From Enterobacter sp. C2 (GTDB lineage: Bacteria > Pseudomonadota > Gammaproteobacteria > Enterobacterales > Enterobacteriaceae), in assembly GCF_019880405.1 (NCBI RefSeq), contig NZ_CP082269.1, forward strand, positions 2,356,001 to 2,420,000: DNA of 64,000 nt, read 5' to 3'. The position numbers and the translations under genes were made by a program. Numbering within the stretch: the stretch's first letter is position 1; every line of letters begins with the position of its first letter. Below, one piece after another: positions 1 through 10,094 of the stretch. A model generated the notes under the pieces. It ran no database searches. It was given only the letters and a program-made list of their open reading frames with translations, and was not told the DNA's origin.

Positions 1-140
1 CGACAACTGGGAGCTCTGTTCTGAGTATGACTTACAATAAACGTTTGCCCTTTCCTCCAAACTATCGCCACAATATACGCGACTCTATTACGAACTTCCG
101 CCCTCGCTCATAGCTGGCGTTGGCCCTGCTTCTACAGAGC

Positions 141-428
141 CTACGCCGCAACAGATGCGCGGATTTCAGTGTACCAATGGTTAACGATGGGAATTTCATC
201 CAGGAAGCAAAAACCTAATCCGATCATCATAAGGCTTGCCATCATTTGAGCAATCACGCTGAACCAGTACTCAATAGGTTTAGTTTCCTTGTGAATATAC
301 TCCTTGCGATCGCTCCCCTTGAATCTTTTGGTATAGATTCCTCGACGCAAAAAGATGATCGATTGAACAAACGCAAGCGGGCCCGTCAGGAAAATTGAAC
401 ATACTACGAACCAAAATTGGAAGCCCAT
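141..428 (-). CDS. hypothetical small inner-membrane protein
   Basis: A 95-residue protein of unknown function. Two hydrophobic stretches are visible, residues about 1-26 and 57-77, separated by a basic, polar loop (RRGIYTKRFKGSDRK), so a two-pass inner-membrane protein is likely. ATG at 428 is preferred over the GTG three bases upstream because an AAAGG ribosome-binding motif lies at a workable distance from it. The gene is more AT-rich than fabI and is not what E. coli K-12 carries beside fabI, so it may be accessory. I do not recognise the family. It reads away from fabI. Confidence 0.6.
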   Translation of the reverse strand: MGFQFWFVVCSIFLTGPLAFVQSIIFLRRGIYTKRFKGSDRKEYIHKETKPIEYWFSVIAQMMASLMMIGLGFCFLDEIPIVNHWYTEIRASVAA

Positions 429-857
429 CACCTTTCATTCCATCTAATGATTTATGTCCATTATTGCACAGACAGAGCACATCTTTTTGTAGAACAAACT
501 CAGACGGGTGCCATGATGGCGATGCCGTTATGTCTCTGGTTGGATGAGGCGAACATGGTGCAGGGTGATATACTTGACGAAGGCAGGATTCCTTCTGGAC
601 TGATCAGGGAAAATGACTCACCGCCCTTTCACGCGTTGCGCACTTTATCGGCACGTTTGCACGCCCGATTGCGCAATAATGAGTCTGCTCAACACCTTCT
701 GGGAAGTGAGTCCAGGGAGACGTCTGAGAAATATCGTGACACAAAGGGCAGTGAGTGGGATATAATTTCGAGCTAATTTCGAATGATTTTGAAATGCCTT
801 CTGCAAAGCTATGATTTGCAAGGCAAAAAACAAGCAATGAATATAAGGATTAGAGCT
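429..857. other. intergenic region upstream of fabI
   Basis: About 430 bases with no convincing gene. Short open frames on both strands overlap each other and show no recognisable protein features. The right end holds the likely fabI promoter and ribosome-binding site; I see nothing else identifiable. Confidence 0.5.
736..766 (+). promoter_or_regulatory. candidate fabI promoter
   Basis: A perfect -10 hexamer TATAAT lies at 761-766. The best -35 is GTGACA at 736-741, with a long 19-base spacer. It lies about 90 bases before the fabI start. The -10 is strong but the -35 is weak, so the exact promoter is an inference. Confidence 0.45.
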
Positions 858-1646
858 ATGGGTTTTCTTTCCGGTAAGCGCATTCTGGTGACTGGCGTTG
901 CCAGCAAACTCTCCATCGCATACGGCATCGCACAGGCTATGCATCGCGAAGGCGCTGAGCTGGCATTCACCTACCAGAACGACAAGCTGAAAGGCCGTGT
1001 TGAAGAGTTTGCCGCGCAGCTGGGTTCAAGCATCGTTCTGGAATGTGACGTTGCTAAAGACGAAAGCATTGATGGCCTGTTCGCTGAGCTGGCAAAAAGC
1101 TGGCCGAAGTTTGACGGCTTCGTACACTCTATCGGTTTTGCACCGGGCGACCAGCTGGACGGCGACTATGTAAACGCCGTAACCCGTGAAGGCTTTAAAA
1201 TTGCCCACGACATCAGCTCCTACAGCTTCGTTGCGCTGGCCAAAGCGTGCCGCTCTATGCTGAACCCGGACTCTGCTCTGCTGACACTCTCCTACCTGGG
1301 TGCCGAGCGCGCTATTCCGAACTACAACGTGATGGGCCTGGCAAAAGCCTCTCTGGAAGCCAACGTGCGCTATATGGCGAACGCGATGGGTCCGGAAGGC
1401 GTGCGCGTGAACGGCATCTCCGCTGGTCCGATCCGTACTCTGGCCGCGTCCGGGATCAAAGACTTCCGTAAAATGCTGGCGCACTGCGAAGCGGTCACCC
1501 CGATCCGTCGCACCGTTACCATTGAAGACGTGGGTAACACCGCAGCCTTCCTCTGCTCTAACCTCTCCGGCGGTATCTCCGGTGAAGTCGTTCACGTTGA
1601 CGGCGGTTTCAGCATCGCTGCAATGAACGAACTGGAACTCAAGTAA
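858..1646 (+). CDS. fabI: enoyl-[acyl-carrier-protein] reductase (NADH) FabI
   Basis: Catalyses the last step of each fatty-acid elongation cycle, NADH-dependent reduction of trans-2-enoyl-ACP, in the cytoplasm. The 262-residue product has the usual E. coli FabI length. It is a short-chain dehydrogenase with an N-terminal nucleotide-binding region (GKRILVTG) and the catalytic Tyr156 and Lys163 in YNVMGLAK. Gly93, Met159 and Phe203, positions where substitutions give triclosan resistance in E. coli, are wild type. The ATG at 858 is chosen over an upstream in-frame ATG because it follows AAGGAT and gives the conserved [10 protein letters not shown] start. The gene is monocistronic, with a hairpin just after the stop codon. 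Confidence 0.97.
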   Translation: MGFLSGKRILVTGVASKLSIAYGIAQAMHREGAELAFTYQNDKLKGRVEEFAAQLGSSIVLECDVAKDESIDGLFAELAKSWPKFDGFVHSIGFAPGDQLDGDYVNAVTREGFKIAHDISSYSFVALAKACRSMLNPDSALLTLSYLGAERAIPNYNVMGLAKASLEANVRYMANAMGPEGVRVNGISAGPIRTLAASGIKDFRKMLAHCEAVTPIRRTVTIEDVGNTAAFLCSNLSGGISGEVVHVDGGFSIAAMNELELK

Positions 1647-1656
1647 GCGTTCCCTT

Positions 1657-1676
1657 CCCCTCCCGTTTGGGAGGGG
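1657..1676 (+). terminator. hairpin after fabI
   Basis: A perfect 8-bp inverted repeat (CCCCTCCC / GGGAGGGG) with a GTTT loop begins 10 bases after the fabI stop. The following run is C-rich rather than T-rich, so termination may be partial or the hairpin may stabilise the 3' end. Confidence 0.5.
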
Positions 1677-1787
1677 TCTCCCCCGCTGTTTATGCTTTTC
1701 CGCTATTTATTATCACCTAACAATATTTTTCCCCTCGTTAGCGTTACGCCAGGATATTGATCGCCATTTTGAGATCAAGGAAAGCCC

Positions 1788-2942
1788 ATGGAACAACGCC
1801 GTTTTTCCGGTAAAGGCCACTGGTATCATGAGACCCAGTCGAGTACCGGCCAGGCACAAGCGCTACCGTTAGTTCCCGAAGCCGCCACCGTCACCGATCG
1901 TTTTCTGCTGGATCTGGTGCTGCATGACGATGTCATCGCCCCCTGTCAAGGCTGGCTGGAGCCTGCCCGCGCCCTCTACGACCGGCTTTTTCCCCGCAGC
2001 GTCACCGTTAGCCGCCAACGCACCTTCAGCGCCTACGATCGCCTGAGCACGGCCCTCACGGTAGCCCAGGTTTACGGCGTTCAGCGTCTGTGCAATCACT
2101 ACGCCGCCCGCCTCGCGCCGCTGCCCGGCCCCGACTCATCCCGGGAAAGTAACTATCGCCTGGCGCAGATCACCCAGTACGCCAGACAGCTCGCCAGCTC
2201 CCCCGAGGTGATCGACGCCCGGGCGCGGGAGCAGCTTGAAGAGGTCGGGTTAACGACATGGGATATCGTGCTGATGGATCAGATTATCGGCTTCATTGGT
2301 TTCCAGGCGCGGGTCATTGCGGCGTTTCAGGCCCTGCTCTGCCAGCCCGTACGCTGGCTGCCTGGGATGGATATGCAGCAGGACGCTGCCGCAGAGCCTT
2401 TTAGTCGTTCTGAGAGCCGCTGGACGCCAGGCCTTGCGAGCGTCGAGCCACACTTTGCCAGCCCCGCCCAGCTGAAAGCGCTGGCCCAGTGGCAGCCGCT
2501 GCCGGCCCTGAGGGTGCTGGCTCCGGTGCTGGCCCACGAGCCCCCTTTGCTCAATGCGCTGGGGGAGATCGTACAGAGCGAGCTGTGCGCCACGCTCGAT
2601 GCCGCACTGGTGGATCTGGTGGCCCTGCTGACGGCACGGATTAACGGTAGCCTGGACTGCTTTAACACTCTGGCGACGTCTGCCCTACCCGATGCGCCGC
2701 TCGCGGCGTTGCGCAGCGGCGAACGGGCATTAAACAGCTGGAGCCAGGCCGATCCCCAGGCGCGGGCCGTTATCCAGGCGGTACAACTTTTGACCCGGGC
2801 GGCAGACCGGTTTAGCGCTGCCCAGTTTACTCCCCTCGTTGAACAGGGGCTTTCCCCGCAGCAGGCGGTGAATCTGCTGGCGTGGAGCGGCCTGTGCGGC
2901 TGGTTGAATCGTCTTAAAATCGCGCTGGGCGACACGCATTAG
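1788..2942 (+). CDS. yciW: YciW, carboxymuconolactone-decarboxylase-like protein
   Basis: A 384-residue protein matching E. coli YciW in position (fabI-yciW-rnb) and length. The family is described as a putative peroxidase/oxidoreductase of the CMD (AhpD-like) fold, and in E. coli it belongs to the CysB sulfur regulon with proposed roles in cysteine and methionine metabolism. The recognisable core is the helical region around residues 150-180 (WDIVLMDQIIGFIGFQARV). An AAGGAAA motif precedes the ATG. No catalytic Cys-x-x-Cys pair is evident to me, so enzymatic activity is uncertain. The function is from family knowledge, not shown by the sequence. Confidence 0.85.
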   Translation: MEQRRFSGKGHWYHETQSSTGQAQALPLVPEAATVTDRFLLDLVLHDDVIAPCQGWLEPARALYDRLFPRSVTVSRQRTFSAYDRLSTALTVAQVYGVQRLCNHYAARLAPLPGPDSSRESNYRLAQITQYARQLASSPEVIDARAREQLEEVGLTTWDIVLMDQIIGFIGFQARVIAAFQALLCQPVRWLPGMDMQQDAAAEPFSRSESRWTPGLASVEPHFASPAQLKALAQWQPLPALRVLAPVLAHEPPLLNALGEIVQSELCATLDAALVDLVALLTARINGSLDCFNTLATSALPDAPLAALRSGERALNSWSQADPQARAVIQAVQLLTRAADRFSAAQFTPLVEQGLSPQQAVNLLAWSGLCGWLNRLKIALGDTH

Positions 2943-3020
2943 CGCGAAACAGCGCTTGAAGCGCCACCCAGAATCGCGTAAAACTGTCAGCCGCTCTTAT
3001 GGCCACGAAAATATAAAATT

Positions 3021-4955
3021 ATGTTCCAGGACAACCCGCTGCTAGCGCAGCTTAAACAGCAACTGCATTCCCAAACGCCGCGTGCGGAAGGCGTCGTTAA
3101 AGGCACCGAAAAAGGTTTTGGCTTCCTTGAAGTTGACGGACAAAAAAGCTATTTCATTCCGCCGCCGCAGATGAAGAAGGTAATGCATGGCGACCGCGTG
3201 ATCGCCGTGATCCACAGTGACAAAGATCGTGAATCCGCCGAGCCGGAAGAGCTTGTCGAGCAGTTCCTGTCGCGCTTTGTCGGTAAAGTACATAGAAAAG
3301 ACGATCGTCTGTCTATTGTACCGGATCATCCGTTGCTGAAAGAGGCGATTCCCTGCCGGGCCATGCGCGGCGTGGAGCATGATTTTAAAGAGGGCGACTG
3401 GGCGGTAGCCGAGATGCGTCGCCATCCGCTGAAGGGCGATCGCGGCTTTTACGCCGAGCTGACCCAGTTTATTACCTTCGGTGATGACCACTTCGTTCCG
3501 TGGTGGGTGACCCTTGCCCGCCATAATCTGGAGAAAGAGGCACCGAACGGTGTGGCAACCGATATGCTGGATGAAGGCCTGGAGCGTGTCGATTTAACCG
3601 CGCTGGACTTTGTCACCATCGACAGCGCCAGCACCGAAGATATGGACGATGCCCTGTTTGTTGAAACGCTGGCCGACGATAAGCTGCAGCTGACCGTCGC
3701 CATTGCCGATCCCACCGCGTGGATCGCTGAGGGCAGCAAGCTGGACGATATCGCCAAAGTACGCGCCTTCACCAACTACCTGCCGGGCTTCAACATCCCG
3801 ATGCTGCCACGCGAGCTGTCAGACGACCTCTGCTCTCTGCGTCCGCAGGAGATCCGTCCGGTGCTGGCCTGCCGCATGATCATTGCCGCCGACGGCACCA
3901 TTGAAGAGGATATTACCTTCTTCGCGGCAACTATCGAATCCAAAGCTAAGCTGGTCTATGACGAGGTCTCAGACTGGCTGGAAGGCAATGCGGGCTGGCA
4001 GCCGCCGTCAGAGGCGATTGCCAACCAGATCCGCCTCCTGCACCGCGTCTGCCTGAGCCGCAGCGAGTGGCGTACCCAGCACGCGCTGGTGTTTAAGGAT
4101 CGTCCGGACTACCGCTTTGTGCTGGGTGAAAAAGGCGAGGTGCTGGATATCGTGGCTGAGCCGCGCCGCATTGCTAACCGCATTGTGGAGGAGTCAATGA
4201 TCTCCGCCAATATCTGTGCGGCACGCGTTCTGCGCGCTAAGTTGGGCTTCGGGATCTACAACATTCACCTCGGGATCGATCCGGCGAATGGCGAAGCGCT
4301 GGCCGCGCTGCTGAAAACGCACGGCATGCACGTCGACGCCGAAGAGGTGCTGACCCTCGAAGGCTTCTGCAAGCTCCGCCGGGAGCTTGACGCCCAGCCG
4401 TCAGGTTTCCTCGATAGCCGTATTCGCCGCTTCCAGTCCTTTGCTGAAATCAGCACCGAGCCGGGTCCTCACTTCGGTCTGGGCCTGGATGCCTACGCGA
4501 CATGGACCTCACCTATCCGTAAGTATGGCGATATGATCAACCATCGCCTGCTGAAGGCGATTATCAAGAACGAAACCATTGCTCGTCCACAGGATGACGC
4601 TACGGTGCAAATGGCTGAACGTCGCCGTCTCAACCGTATGGCGGAGCGTGACGTTGGCGACTGGCTGTATGCGCGCTTCCTGAAAGACAAAGCTGGCACC
4701 GATACCCGCTTTGCCGCAGAAATTATCGATATCAGCCGCGGCGGTATGCGCGTGCGTCTGGTGGATAACGGCGCGGTCGCGTTTATTCCAGCTCCGTTCC
4801 TGCATGCCGTGCGCGATGAAATGGTGTGTAGTCAGGAGAGCGGTACGGTAACGATTAAAGGCGAAACCGTGTATAAAGTTAGCGATGTGATTGATGTCAC
4901 TATCGCTGAAGTACGCATGGAGACGCGCAGCGTTATTGCCCGCCCGCTGGCCTAA
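3021..4955 (+). CDS. rnb: exoribonuclease II
   Basis: RNase II, a processive 3'-to-5' hydrolytic exoribonuclease that degrades unstructured mRNA to nucleoside monophosphates. The 644 residues equal the E. coli length. Domain order: N-terminal cold-shock OB folds ([19 protein letters not shown]), the central RNB domain, and a C-terminal S1 domain ([17 protein letters not shown]). The metal-binding aspartates fall at 201, 207, 209 and 210 in [12 protein letters not shown], exactly as in E. coli, so the enzyme should be active. The ribosome-binding site is weak (AT-rich leader). A strong terminator follows. Confidence 0.97.
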   Translation: MFQDNPLLAQLKQQLHSQTPRAEGVVKGTEKGFGFLEVDGQKSYFIPPPQMKKVMHGDRVIAVIHSDKDRESAEPEELVEQFLSRFVGKVHRKDDRLSIVPDHPLLKEAIPCRAMRGVEHDFKEGDWAVAEMRRHPLKGDRGFYAELTQFITFGDDHFVPWWVTLARHNLEKEAPNGVATDMLDEGLERVDLTALDFVTIDSASTEDMDDALFVETLADDKLQLTVAIADPTAWIAEGSKLDDIAKVRAFTNYLPGFNIPMLPRELSDDLCSLRPQEIRPVLACRMIIAADGTIEEDITFFAATIESKAKLVYDEVSDWLEGNAGWQPPSEAIANQIRLLHRVCLSRSEWRTQHALVFKDRPDYRFVLGEKGEVLDIVAEPRRIANRIVEESMISANICAARVLRAKLGFGIYNIHLGIDPANGEALAALLKTHGMHVDAEEVLTLEGFCKLRRELDAQPSGFLDSRIRRFQSFAEISTEPGPHFGLGLDAYATWTSPIRKYGDMINHRLLKAIIKNETIARPQDDATVQMAERRRLNRMAERDVGDWLYARFLKDKAGTDTRFAAEIIDISRGGMRVRLVDNGAVAFIPAPFLHAVRDEMVCSQESGTVTIKGETVYKVSDVIDVTIAEVRMETRSVIARPLA

Positions 4956-4966
4956 TTATCTCCCAG

Positions 4967-5005
4967 CGCTGTCGGCCTCGTAATATACGTGGCCGACAGC
5001 GTTTT
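4967..5005 (+). terminator. rho-independent terminator after rnb
   Basis: An 11-bp perfect stem (CGCTGTCGGCC / GGCCGACAGCG) with a 13-base loop is followed by TTTT. It starts 12 bases beyond the rnb stop codon. Confidence 0.85.
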
Positions 5006-5182
5006 GCCCTTCCCTGCCTGTAATAAATATTCACTAATTCTGGTTTTTAGCTGACGCGGAGATATTATAATATCGCCTGTAAAAACAGTGTGTTCCGTTA
5101 TTAAGCTTACGGCTTTGTCGATCTTAACGTCGTCGATTTTAAAATGGGTGAACGTAGCGCGCCGAGTGGGACAGGAGGAAAC

Positions 5183-7174
5183 ATGAAAGAGGATTTGGAT
5201 CAGAAGGGGCTGTTTCGTTATTTGGGCTCCACTAGCCCATTTTGGCGACTCTCTGCTGACAGCAATACGCTACACCTTGCCACCAGTGAAAATGCCGAAA
5301 CCAGCCAGACGATAACGCTTAACGATGAGCAAGCCGAGCAGATCCGGGCGATGACGGTGATTACCTCCAGCGTGACAACCACTTTGCCGCTGTTAGACCG
5401 AGAGGTAACGCTGCATCTGGTTGGCCGTAAAACCGGTAAAACTGAGTGGACGGGTACTGCCTCCTCCTGGAATGATACCTCACCCATAGCGCAGGATTTA
5501 GTCCAGGGCCTCTCCTTTGCTGAGCAGGTGGTGTCTGAAGCCCACTCGGCAATTGTCATTCTCGATCGTCACGGCAATATTCAGCGCTTTAATCGGCTAT
5601 GCGAGGAATATACCGGGCTGCGCGAAACAGAGGTTATTGGCCAGAACGTTTTTAAATTATTTATGAGCGCCAGAGAAGCCGTCGCGGCGCGGCGTAACAT
5701 CGCCAACTTTTTTCTGAGCGGTAGCTCGTATGAAGTAGAACGCTGGATTAAAACCTGTAAAGGACAGCGGCTGTTTCTCTTCCGCAATAAATTTGTCCAC
5801 AGCGGCAGCGGTAAAAACGAAATATATCTTATCTGCTCCGGCACCGATATTACCGAAGAGCGCCGCGCCCAGGAGCGTCTGCGCGTGCTGGCCAATACCG
5901 ACACCGTCACCGGCCTGCCTAACCGCAATGCCATCAATGAGCTGACGAGCGACGCCATTGCGCGACGGGGCGATAGCCAGGTGGGTATCGTCTATCTCGA
6001 CCTCGATAATTTTAAAAAGGTCAACGACGCCTATGGCCATATGTTTGGCGACCAGCTGTTGCAGGCGGTGGCGCTGGCTATTTTAAGCTGCCTGGACGAA
6101 GGCCAGGTGCTGGCAAGGCTGGGCGGCGACGAGTTTATCGTTCTGGCGACCAAAACCTCGCAGAGCGCGCTGGAGGCGATGGCATCTCGCATCTTAACCC
6201 GGCTGCGCCAGCCCTTTCGCATCGGGCTTATCGAAGTCTACTCGGGCTGCTCGCTGGGCATTTCGCTGGCCCCCCAGCACGGTGAGGATTGGGAAACGGT
6301 GATCCGCAACGCCGATACCGCCATGTATACCGCCAAAGAGAACGGCCGGGGTAAGTTTTGTGTCTTTACACCTGAGATGAACCAGCGCGTCTTTGAGTAT
6401 CTGTGGCTCGATACTAACCTGCGCAAGGCGCTGGATGATAACCAGTTGGTGATCTACTACCAGCCCAAGGTAACCTGGCGCGGCGAGATCCGTAGCCTGG
6501 AGGCGCTGGTACGCTGGCAGTCGCCAGAGCGCGGCCTTCTCGCCCCGACAGAGTTTATCTCCTATGCCGAGGAGTCTGGCCTGATCGTCCCGCTGGGGCG
6601 ATGGGTGATGCTGGACGTGCTGCAGCAGATTGCCAAATGGCGCGACAAGGGGCTGAACATACGCGTTGCAGTGAACCTCTCCGCACGCCAGTTAGCTGAC
6701 CAGACCCTGTTCAGCGATCTCAGACAGGCGCTTAGCGATCTCCATTTTGAATACAGCCCGATTGACGTTGAGCTAACCGAAAGCTGCCTGATTGAAAACG
6801 AAGAGGTAGCCCTGTCGGTGATTGAGCAGTTTAGCGCCCTCGGCGCGCAGGTGCACCTCGACGACTTTGGTACCGGCTACTCGTCGCTGTCGCAGCTGGC
6901 TCGCTTCCCGATAGACGCCATCAAGCTTGACCAGTCATTTGTGCGCGACGTGCACAAGCAGCCAATTTCGCAGTCGCTGGTACGGGCGATCGTCGCCGTG
7001 GCGCAGGCACTAAATTTACAGGTCATTGCCGAGGGTGTAGAGAGCGCCAAAGAGGATGCCTTTCTGACGAAAAATGGCGTCAATGAACGGCAGGGATTTC
7101 TGTTTGCTAAGCCCATGCCCGCCGCCGCCTTTGAGCGTTGGTACAAGCGTTACCAGACGCGGAAAATGCGCTAG
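5183..7174 (+). CDS. pdeR: cyclic-di-GMP phosphodiesterase PdeR (YciR/Gmr)
   Basis: A trigger enzyme of curli/biofilm control: in E. coli it degrades c-di-GMP and, when not engaged, inhibits the DgcM-MlrA module that activates csgD. Domain order in the 663 residues: N-terminal region, a PAS domain (about 95-220, [18 protein letters not shown]), a GGDEF domain with intact GGDEF at 314-318, and an EAL domain with intact EAL at 440-442 plus DDFGTGYSS. The start at 5183 follows AGGAGGA and gives close to the E. coli length (661); an in-frame ATG at 5144 lacks a comparable site. Downstream lie yciZ and yciT. Confidence 0.95.
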   Translation: MKEDLDQKGLFRYLGSTSPFWRLSADSNTLHLATSENAETSQTITLNDEQAEQIRAMTVITSSVTTTLPLLDREVTLHLVGRKTGKTEWTGTASSWNDTSPIAQDLVQGLSFAEQVVSEAHSAIVILDRHGNIQRFNRLCEEYTGLRETEVIGQNVFKLFMSAREAVAARRNIANFFLSGSSYEVERWIKTCKGQRLFLFRNKFVHSGSGKNEIYLICSGTDITEERRAQERLRVLANTDTVTGLPNRNAINELTSDAIARRGDSQVGIVYLDLDNFKKVNDAYGHMFGDQLLQAVALAILSCLDEGQVLARLGGDEFIVLATKTSQSALEAMASRILTRLRQPFRIGLIEVYSGCSLGISLAPQHGEDWETVIRNADTAMYTAKENGRGKFCVFTPEMNQRVFEYLWLDTNLRKALDDNQLVIYYQPKVTWRGEIRSLEALVRWQSPERGLLAPTEFISYAEESGLIVPLGRWVMLDVLQQIAKWRDKGLNIRVAVNLSARQLADQTLFSDLRQALSDLHFEYSPIDVELTESCLIENEEVALSVIEQFSALGAQVHLDDFGTGYSSLSQLARFPIDAIKLDQSFVRDVHKQPISQSLVRAIVAVAQALNLQVIAEGVESAKEDAFLTKNGVNERQGFLFAKPMPAAAFERWYKRYQTRKMR

Positions 7175-7289
7175 CCATTAACGAATATCCTTTGCTTATG
7201 CTTTTCTGAGATTTATTTTTTTCTCCTTCTCTTTTTACACTATTTTTAGCATCATTAAATTTATTACCCTTTTGATCAGGAGTGACATG

Positions 7290-7472
7290 ATGGCTGACAT
7301 CGACGCAAAGCAACTGGCAGGACGGATTGATACCGTGCTCGATATTCTGGTTGCGGGTGATTACCACTCTGCCATTCATAATCTTGAAATCCTTAAGGCA
7401 GAGCTTCTGGCGCAGAGTGATGCCGAGCAGGCTCAGGGGCAAAATTCGCCTAAAACGCCGTGGGAAATTTAA
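7290..7472 (+). CDS. yciZ: small conserved protein YciZ (UPF0509)
   Basis: A 60-residue acidic protein, nearly all helix-forming, with the conserved core [20 protein letters not shown] and the C-terminal PWEI of E. coli YciZ. Its function is unknown. AGGAG at 7278-7282 serves either of two tandem ATGs (7287, 7290); the second gives the better 7-base spacing and aligns with the E. coli start. It ends only 5 bases before yciT, so the two are probably co-transcribed. Confidence 0.85.
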   Translation: MADIDAKQLAGRIDTVLDILVAGDYHSAIHNLEILKAELLAQSDAEQAQGQNSPKTPWEI

Positions 7473-7477
7473 TCGCG

Positions 7478-8236
7478 ATGAATTCCCGACAACAAATTAT
7501 TTTGCAGATGGTAATTGATAGAGGCCGGGTCAGCGTGACCGATCTGGCTAAAACAACGGGCGTATCGGAAGTGACTATCCGCCAGGATTTGAATACGCTG
7601 GAAAAGCAGAGCTATTTGCGCCGCACCCATGGCTATGCGGTACCGCTGGAAAGCGACGATGTTGAAACCCGCATGCTCAATAATTTTGCCCTGAAGCGCG
7701 AACTGGCGGAATTTGCTGCCTCCACGGTGGAGCCCGGGGAAACGATATTTATTGAAAATGGCAGCAGCAATGCGCTGCTGGCACGCACCCTCGCTGAGCA
7801 GAAAGATATCACTATTGTGACCGTGAGTAGCTATATTGCTCACCTGCTTAAAGAGACCTCCTGCGAAGTGATCCTGCTCGGCGGCATCTATCAGAAGAAA
7901 AGCGAGAGCATGGTGGGGCCACTGACGCGCCAGTATATTGCTCAGGTACACTTCAGCAAGGCGTTTATTGGTATTGATGGCTGGCAGCCTGATACCGGCT
8001 TTACTGGTCGGGACATGATGCGCGCTGACGTCGTGAATGCCGTGCTGGAAAAGGGCTGTGAAGCCATTATTCTGACCGACAGCTCAAAGTTTGGTGTAGT
8101 ACATCCCTACCCGCTTGGACAGCACCACCCTTTTAACAGGGTGATCACCGATGACAAGCTTAACGCAGCCACGCAGCGCGAGCTGGAGCAGGCTGGCGTG
8201 CAGGTCGATATTGTTAAATCTCCCCGTACGCGCTAA
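7478..8236 (+). CDS. yciT: DeoR-family transcriptional regulator YciT
   Basis: A 252-residue repressor-type protein. Residues 1-57 form a DeoR winged helix-turn-helix ([21 protein letters not shown]); the rest is a DeoR sugar-phosphate sensor domain ([31 protein letters not shown]). In E. coli YciT is a global regulator linked to osmotic stress; its effector is not settled. The ATG at 7478 matches the conserved MNSRQQ start; an upstream in-frame GTG would overlap yciZ. The next gene is osmB, in the same direction but with its own promoter. Confidence 0.92.
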   Translation: MNSRQQIILQMVIDRGRVSVTDLAKTTGVSEVTIRQDLNTLEKQSYLRRTHGYAVPLESDDVETRMLNNFALKRELAEFAASTVEPGETIFIENGSSNALLARTLAEQKDITIVTVSSYIAHLLKETSCEVILLGGIYQKKSESMVGPLTRQYIAQVHFSKAFIGIDGWQPDTGFTGRDMMRADVVNAVLEKGCEAIILTDSSKFGVVHPYPLGQHHPFNRVITDDKLNAATQRELEQAGVQVDIVKSPRTR

Positions 8237-8457
8237 CGCTTTTTTAGCCCATGAAAGTGGGCTATCTCCCTCATCTATGAGACTTTTCTGACGATTCAAT
8301 TAAGACTTTTTACCTGTCTGTTCAACAGCCAAGAAGTAAAATTATGTTCAGCGATATAACAGGATGTAACTACCGCCTCGCTTCAGCTGAGCGTGGTTAT
8401 CAGTAACAACTGTGTAACATAATTTACGGAAAAAGACTTTAGAGTGTCATAACCACA

Positions 8458-8464
8458 CTATACT
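8458..8464 (+). promoter_or_regulatory. sigma-S-type -10 element of osmB
   Basis: CTATACT, the sigma-S (RpoS) -10 consensus, lies 46 bases before the osmB ATG and is followed by an AT-rich start region. In E. coli osmB has an osmotically induced promoter and a stationary-phase RpoS promoter. I assign this element to the latter by position and sequence. Confidence 0.6.
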
Positions 8465-8509
8465 TAAAGAGATTTCTTTCCGTGAATCGAAATTTCAGGA
8501 GAAAGTATT

Positions 8510-8725
8510 ATGATGTTATCAAGCAAAAAAGCAGCAACTGTCGTACTGGCTGTTACACTGGCAATGTCTCTGAGCGCCTGTTCCAACTGGTCTAAACGCG
8601 ACCGTAACACCGCTATCGGTGCCGGCGCAGGTGCGATCGGTGGCTCTGTCCTGACCGACGGCAGCACTCTGGGTACCCTGGGTGGCGCAGCGGTTGGTGG
8701 TATTATCGGTCACCAGGTCGACTAA
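8510..8725 (+). CDS. osmB: osmotically inducible lipoprotein OsmB
   Basis: A 71-residue outer-membrane lipoprotein. The signal peptide ends in lipobox LSAC, with acylated Cys at residue 24, and is followed by the glycine-rich glycine-zipper region (GAGAGAIGGSVL...GGAAVGGIIGHQV). E. coli OsmB is induced by high osmolarity, stationary phase and the Rcs system. Two tandem ATGs are present; AGGAGAAAG precedes the first. It is the last gene on this strand before a bidirectional terminator. Confidence 0.95.
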   Translation: MMLSSKKAATVVLAVTLAMSLSACSNWSKRDRNTAIGAGAGAIGGSVLTDGSTLGTLGGAAVGGIIGHQVD

Positions 8726-8810
8726 TAATATGACGTAGCAGGTCTTTCAAGGATTGAAAACGCGTTCTGATAACGCCGTAATACTTTCTTGCAGATCTGA
8801 ATAACGCAAT

Positions 8811-8840
8811 AAAAAGCCACAGCAATCGCCGTGGCTTTTT
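8811..8840. terminator. bidirectional terminator between osmB and yciH
   Basis: AAAAAGCCAC and GTGGCTTTTT flank a 10-base loop, giving a stem with a U-run in both directions. It can end osmB (+) and yciH (-). Confidence 0.85.
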
Positions 8841-8849
8841 ATTTATCTG

Positions 8850-9176
8850 TTAGCCGCCCGCCAGTTTGACCTTCATGCCTTTGGCTTCCAGCAGCGTTTT
8901 AAGCAGATCGCGCTTGTCGCCCTGAATTTCGATGACGCCCTCTTTCACCGATCCGCCACAGCCACACTTCTTTTTCAGCTCAGCTGCCAGCTTATTCAGC
9001 GCCTCATCGTCGCCCTCTACGCCTGTTATCAGGCAGACACCCTTACCTTTACGCCCGCTGGTTTGCTTTTGAATGCGCACGATGCCATCGCCTTTTGGCC
9101 GCTCAGGTGCAGCTTTAGGTTCATCGATACGCCCGGTTTCGGTGGAGTAGACTAAACGGCTATTACTGTCCTTCAT
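8850..9176 (-). CDS. yciH: YciH, SUI1/eIF1-like translation factor
   Basis: A 108-residue protein with the SUI1 fold in its C-terminal two-thirds ([34 protein letters not shown]). It is the bacterial homologue of eukaryotic eIF1; in vitro E. coli YciH discriminates against improper initiation complexes, and it is linked to stress translation. Its ATG overlaps the pyrF stop codon by one base (TAATG), so the two genes form an operon with translational coupling, as in E. coli. Confidence 0.95.
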   Translation of the reverse strand: MKDSNSRLVYSTETGRIDEPKAAPERPKGDGIVRIQKQTSGRKGKGVCLITGVEGDDEALNKLAAELKKKCGCGGSVKEGVIEIQGDKRDLLKTLLEAKGMKVKLAGG

Positions 9177-9913
9177 TATGCCTCCAGCTTCAGGGAGGCA
9201 TTAATTTCGCTGAGGGTCTGGGCTGGATCGGCAGACTGGGTCACCGGACGACCAATCACCATATAATCAACACCCGCCGCCAGCGCCTGCTGCGGCGTCA
9301 TAATCCGCCGCTGATCGCCCACTTCGCTGCCTTGAGGACGGATCCCCGGCGTCACCAGCTTAAATGCCTGCCCCAGCTCGCTCTTGAAGCGCACCGCCTC
9401 CTGTGCAGAGCAGACAACACCATCCAGGCCGCACTCCCTCGTCAGGCGCGCCAGGCGTTCAGCGTGCTCGGCAGGCGTGCTGGTGATGCCCAGATCGAGC
9501 AGATCGCTGGCCTCCATGCTGGTTAAAACCGTCACGGCAATGAGCAGCGGTGCGTCCTTGCCAAACGGCATCAGCGCCTCGCGGGCGGCGTTCATCATAC
9601 GTGCGCCACCAGAGGCGTGAACGTTGACCATCCAGACGCCAAGATCGGCTGCGGCGGCCACCGCATGGGCTGCGGTATTGGGAATATCATGAAACTTCAG
9701 ATCGAGAAACACATCGAAGCCGCGCTGGTGAAGCTCGCGCACGAACTGCGGCCCAAAACGGGTAAACATCTCTTTGCCTACCTTCAGGCGGCAGTCGCTG
9801 GGAGCGATGCGATCGACAAACTCAAGAGCGCGATCGCGACTGGCGTAGTCGAGGGCAACCACAACGGGAGAGTGGCACAGAGATGTGGAAGAAGATGAAG
9901 CAGTAGACGTCAT
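9176..9913 (-). CDS. pyrF: orotidine 5'-phosphate decarboxylase
   Basis: Final step of UMP synthesis: decarboxylation of OMP. The 245 residues equal the E. coli enzyme. The TIM-barrel signature [11 protein letters not shown] holds the catalytic Lys/Asp network, and the C-terminal phosphate-binding motif is [13 protein letters not shown]. The ATG at 9913 is chosen over an in-frame start 57 bases upstream because MTSTASSSS matches the conserved N-terminus. It is first in the pyrF-yciH operon. Confidence 0.97.
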   Translation of the reverse strand: MTSTASSSSTSLCHSPVVVALDYASRDRALEFVDRIAPSDCRLKVGKEMFTRFGPQFVRELHQRGFDVFLDLKFHDIPNTAAHAVAAAADLGVWMVNVHASGGARMMNAAREALMPFGKDAPLLIAVTVLTSMEASDLLDLGITSTPAEHAERLARLTRECGLDGVVCSAQEAVRFKSELGQAFKLVTPGIRPQGSEVGDQRRIMTPQQALAAGVDYMVIGRPVTQSADPAQTLSEINASLKLEA

Positions 9914-10094
9914 GACCAGACCTTCTTGTTGATGAGCACGCGCGGGCGCAAAAGGATAAACGGGCAGCATTCTAACTGCGGGCGGAGGAAAATGACAGGG
10001 TGTATTTTCTGCTGCCTGACTGATTCGGCACGGTGCTGGCTGGAATATGAATCTATTAAAGTATGTTGTAACTAAAGTGGGTCTTTTTTTTAAA

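Noticed and set aside
417-776. 119-codon plus-strand frame upstream of fabI
   Set aside because: No ribosome-binding site or recognisable domain; runs through the fabI promoter and overlaps other short frames on the opposite strand.
645-944. 99-codon minus-strand frame overlapping the fabI start
   Set aside because: Covers the fabI promoter and coding start; composition not protein-like.
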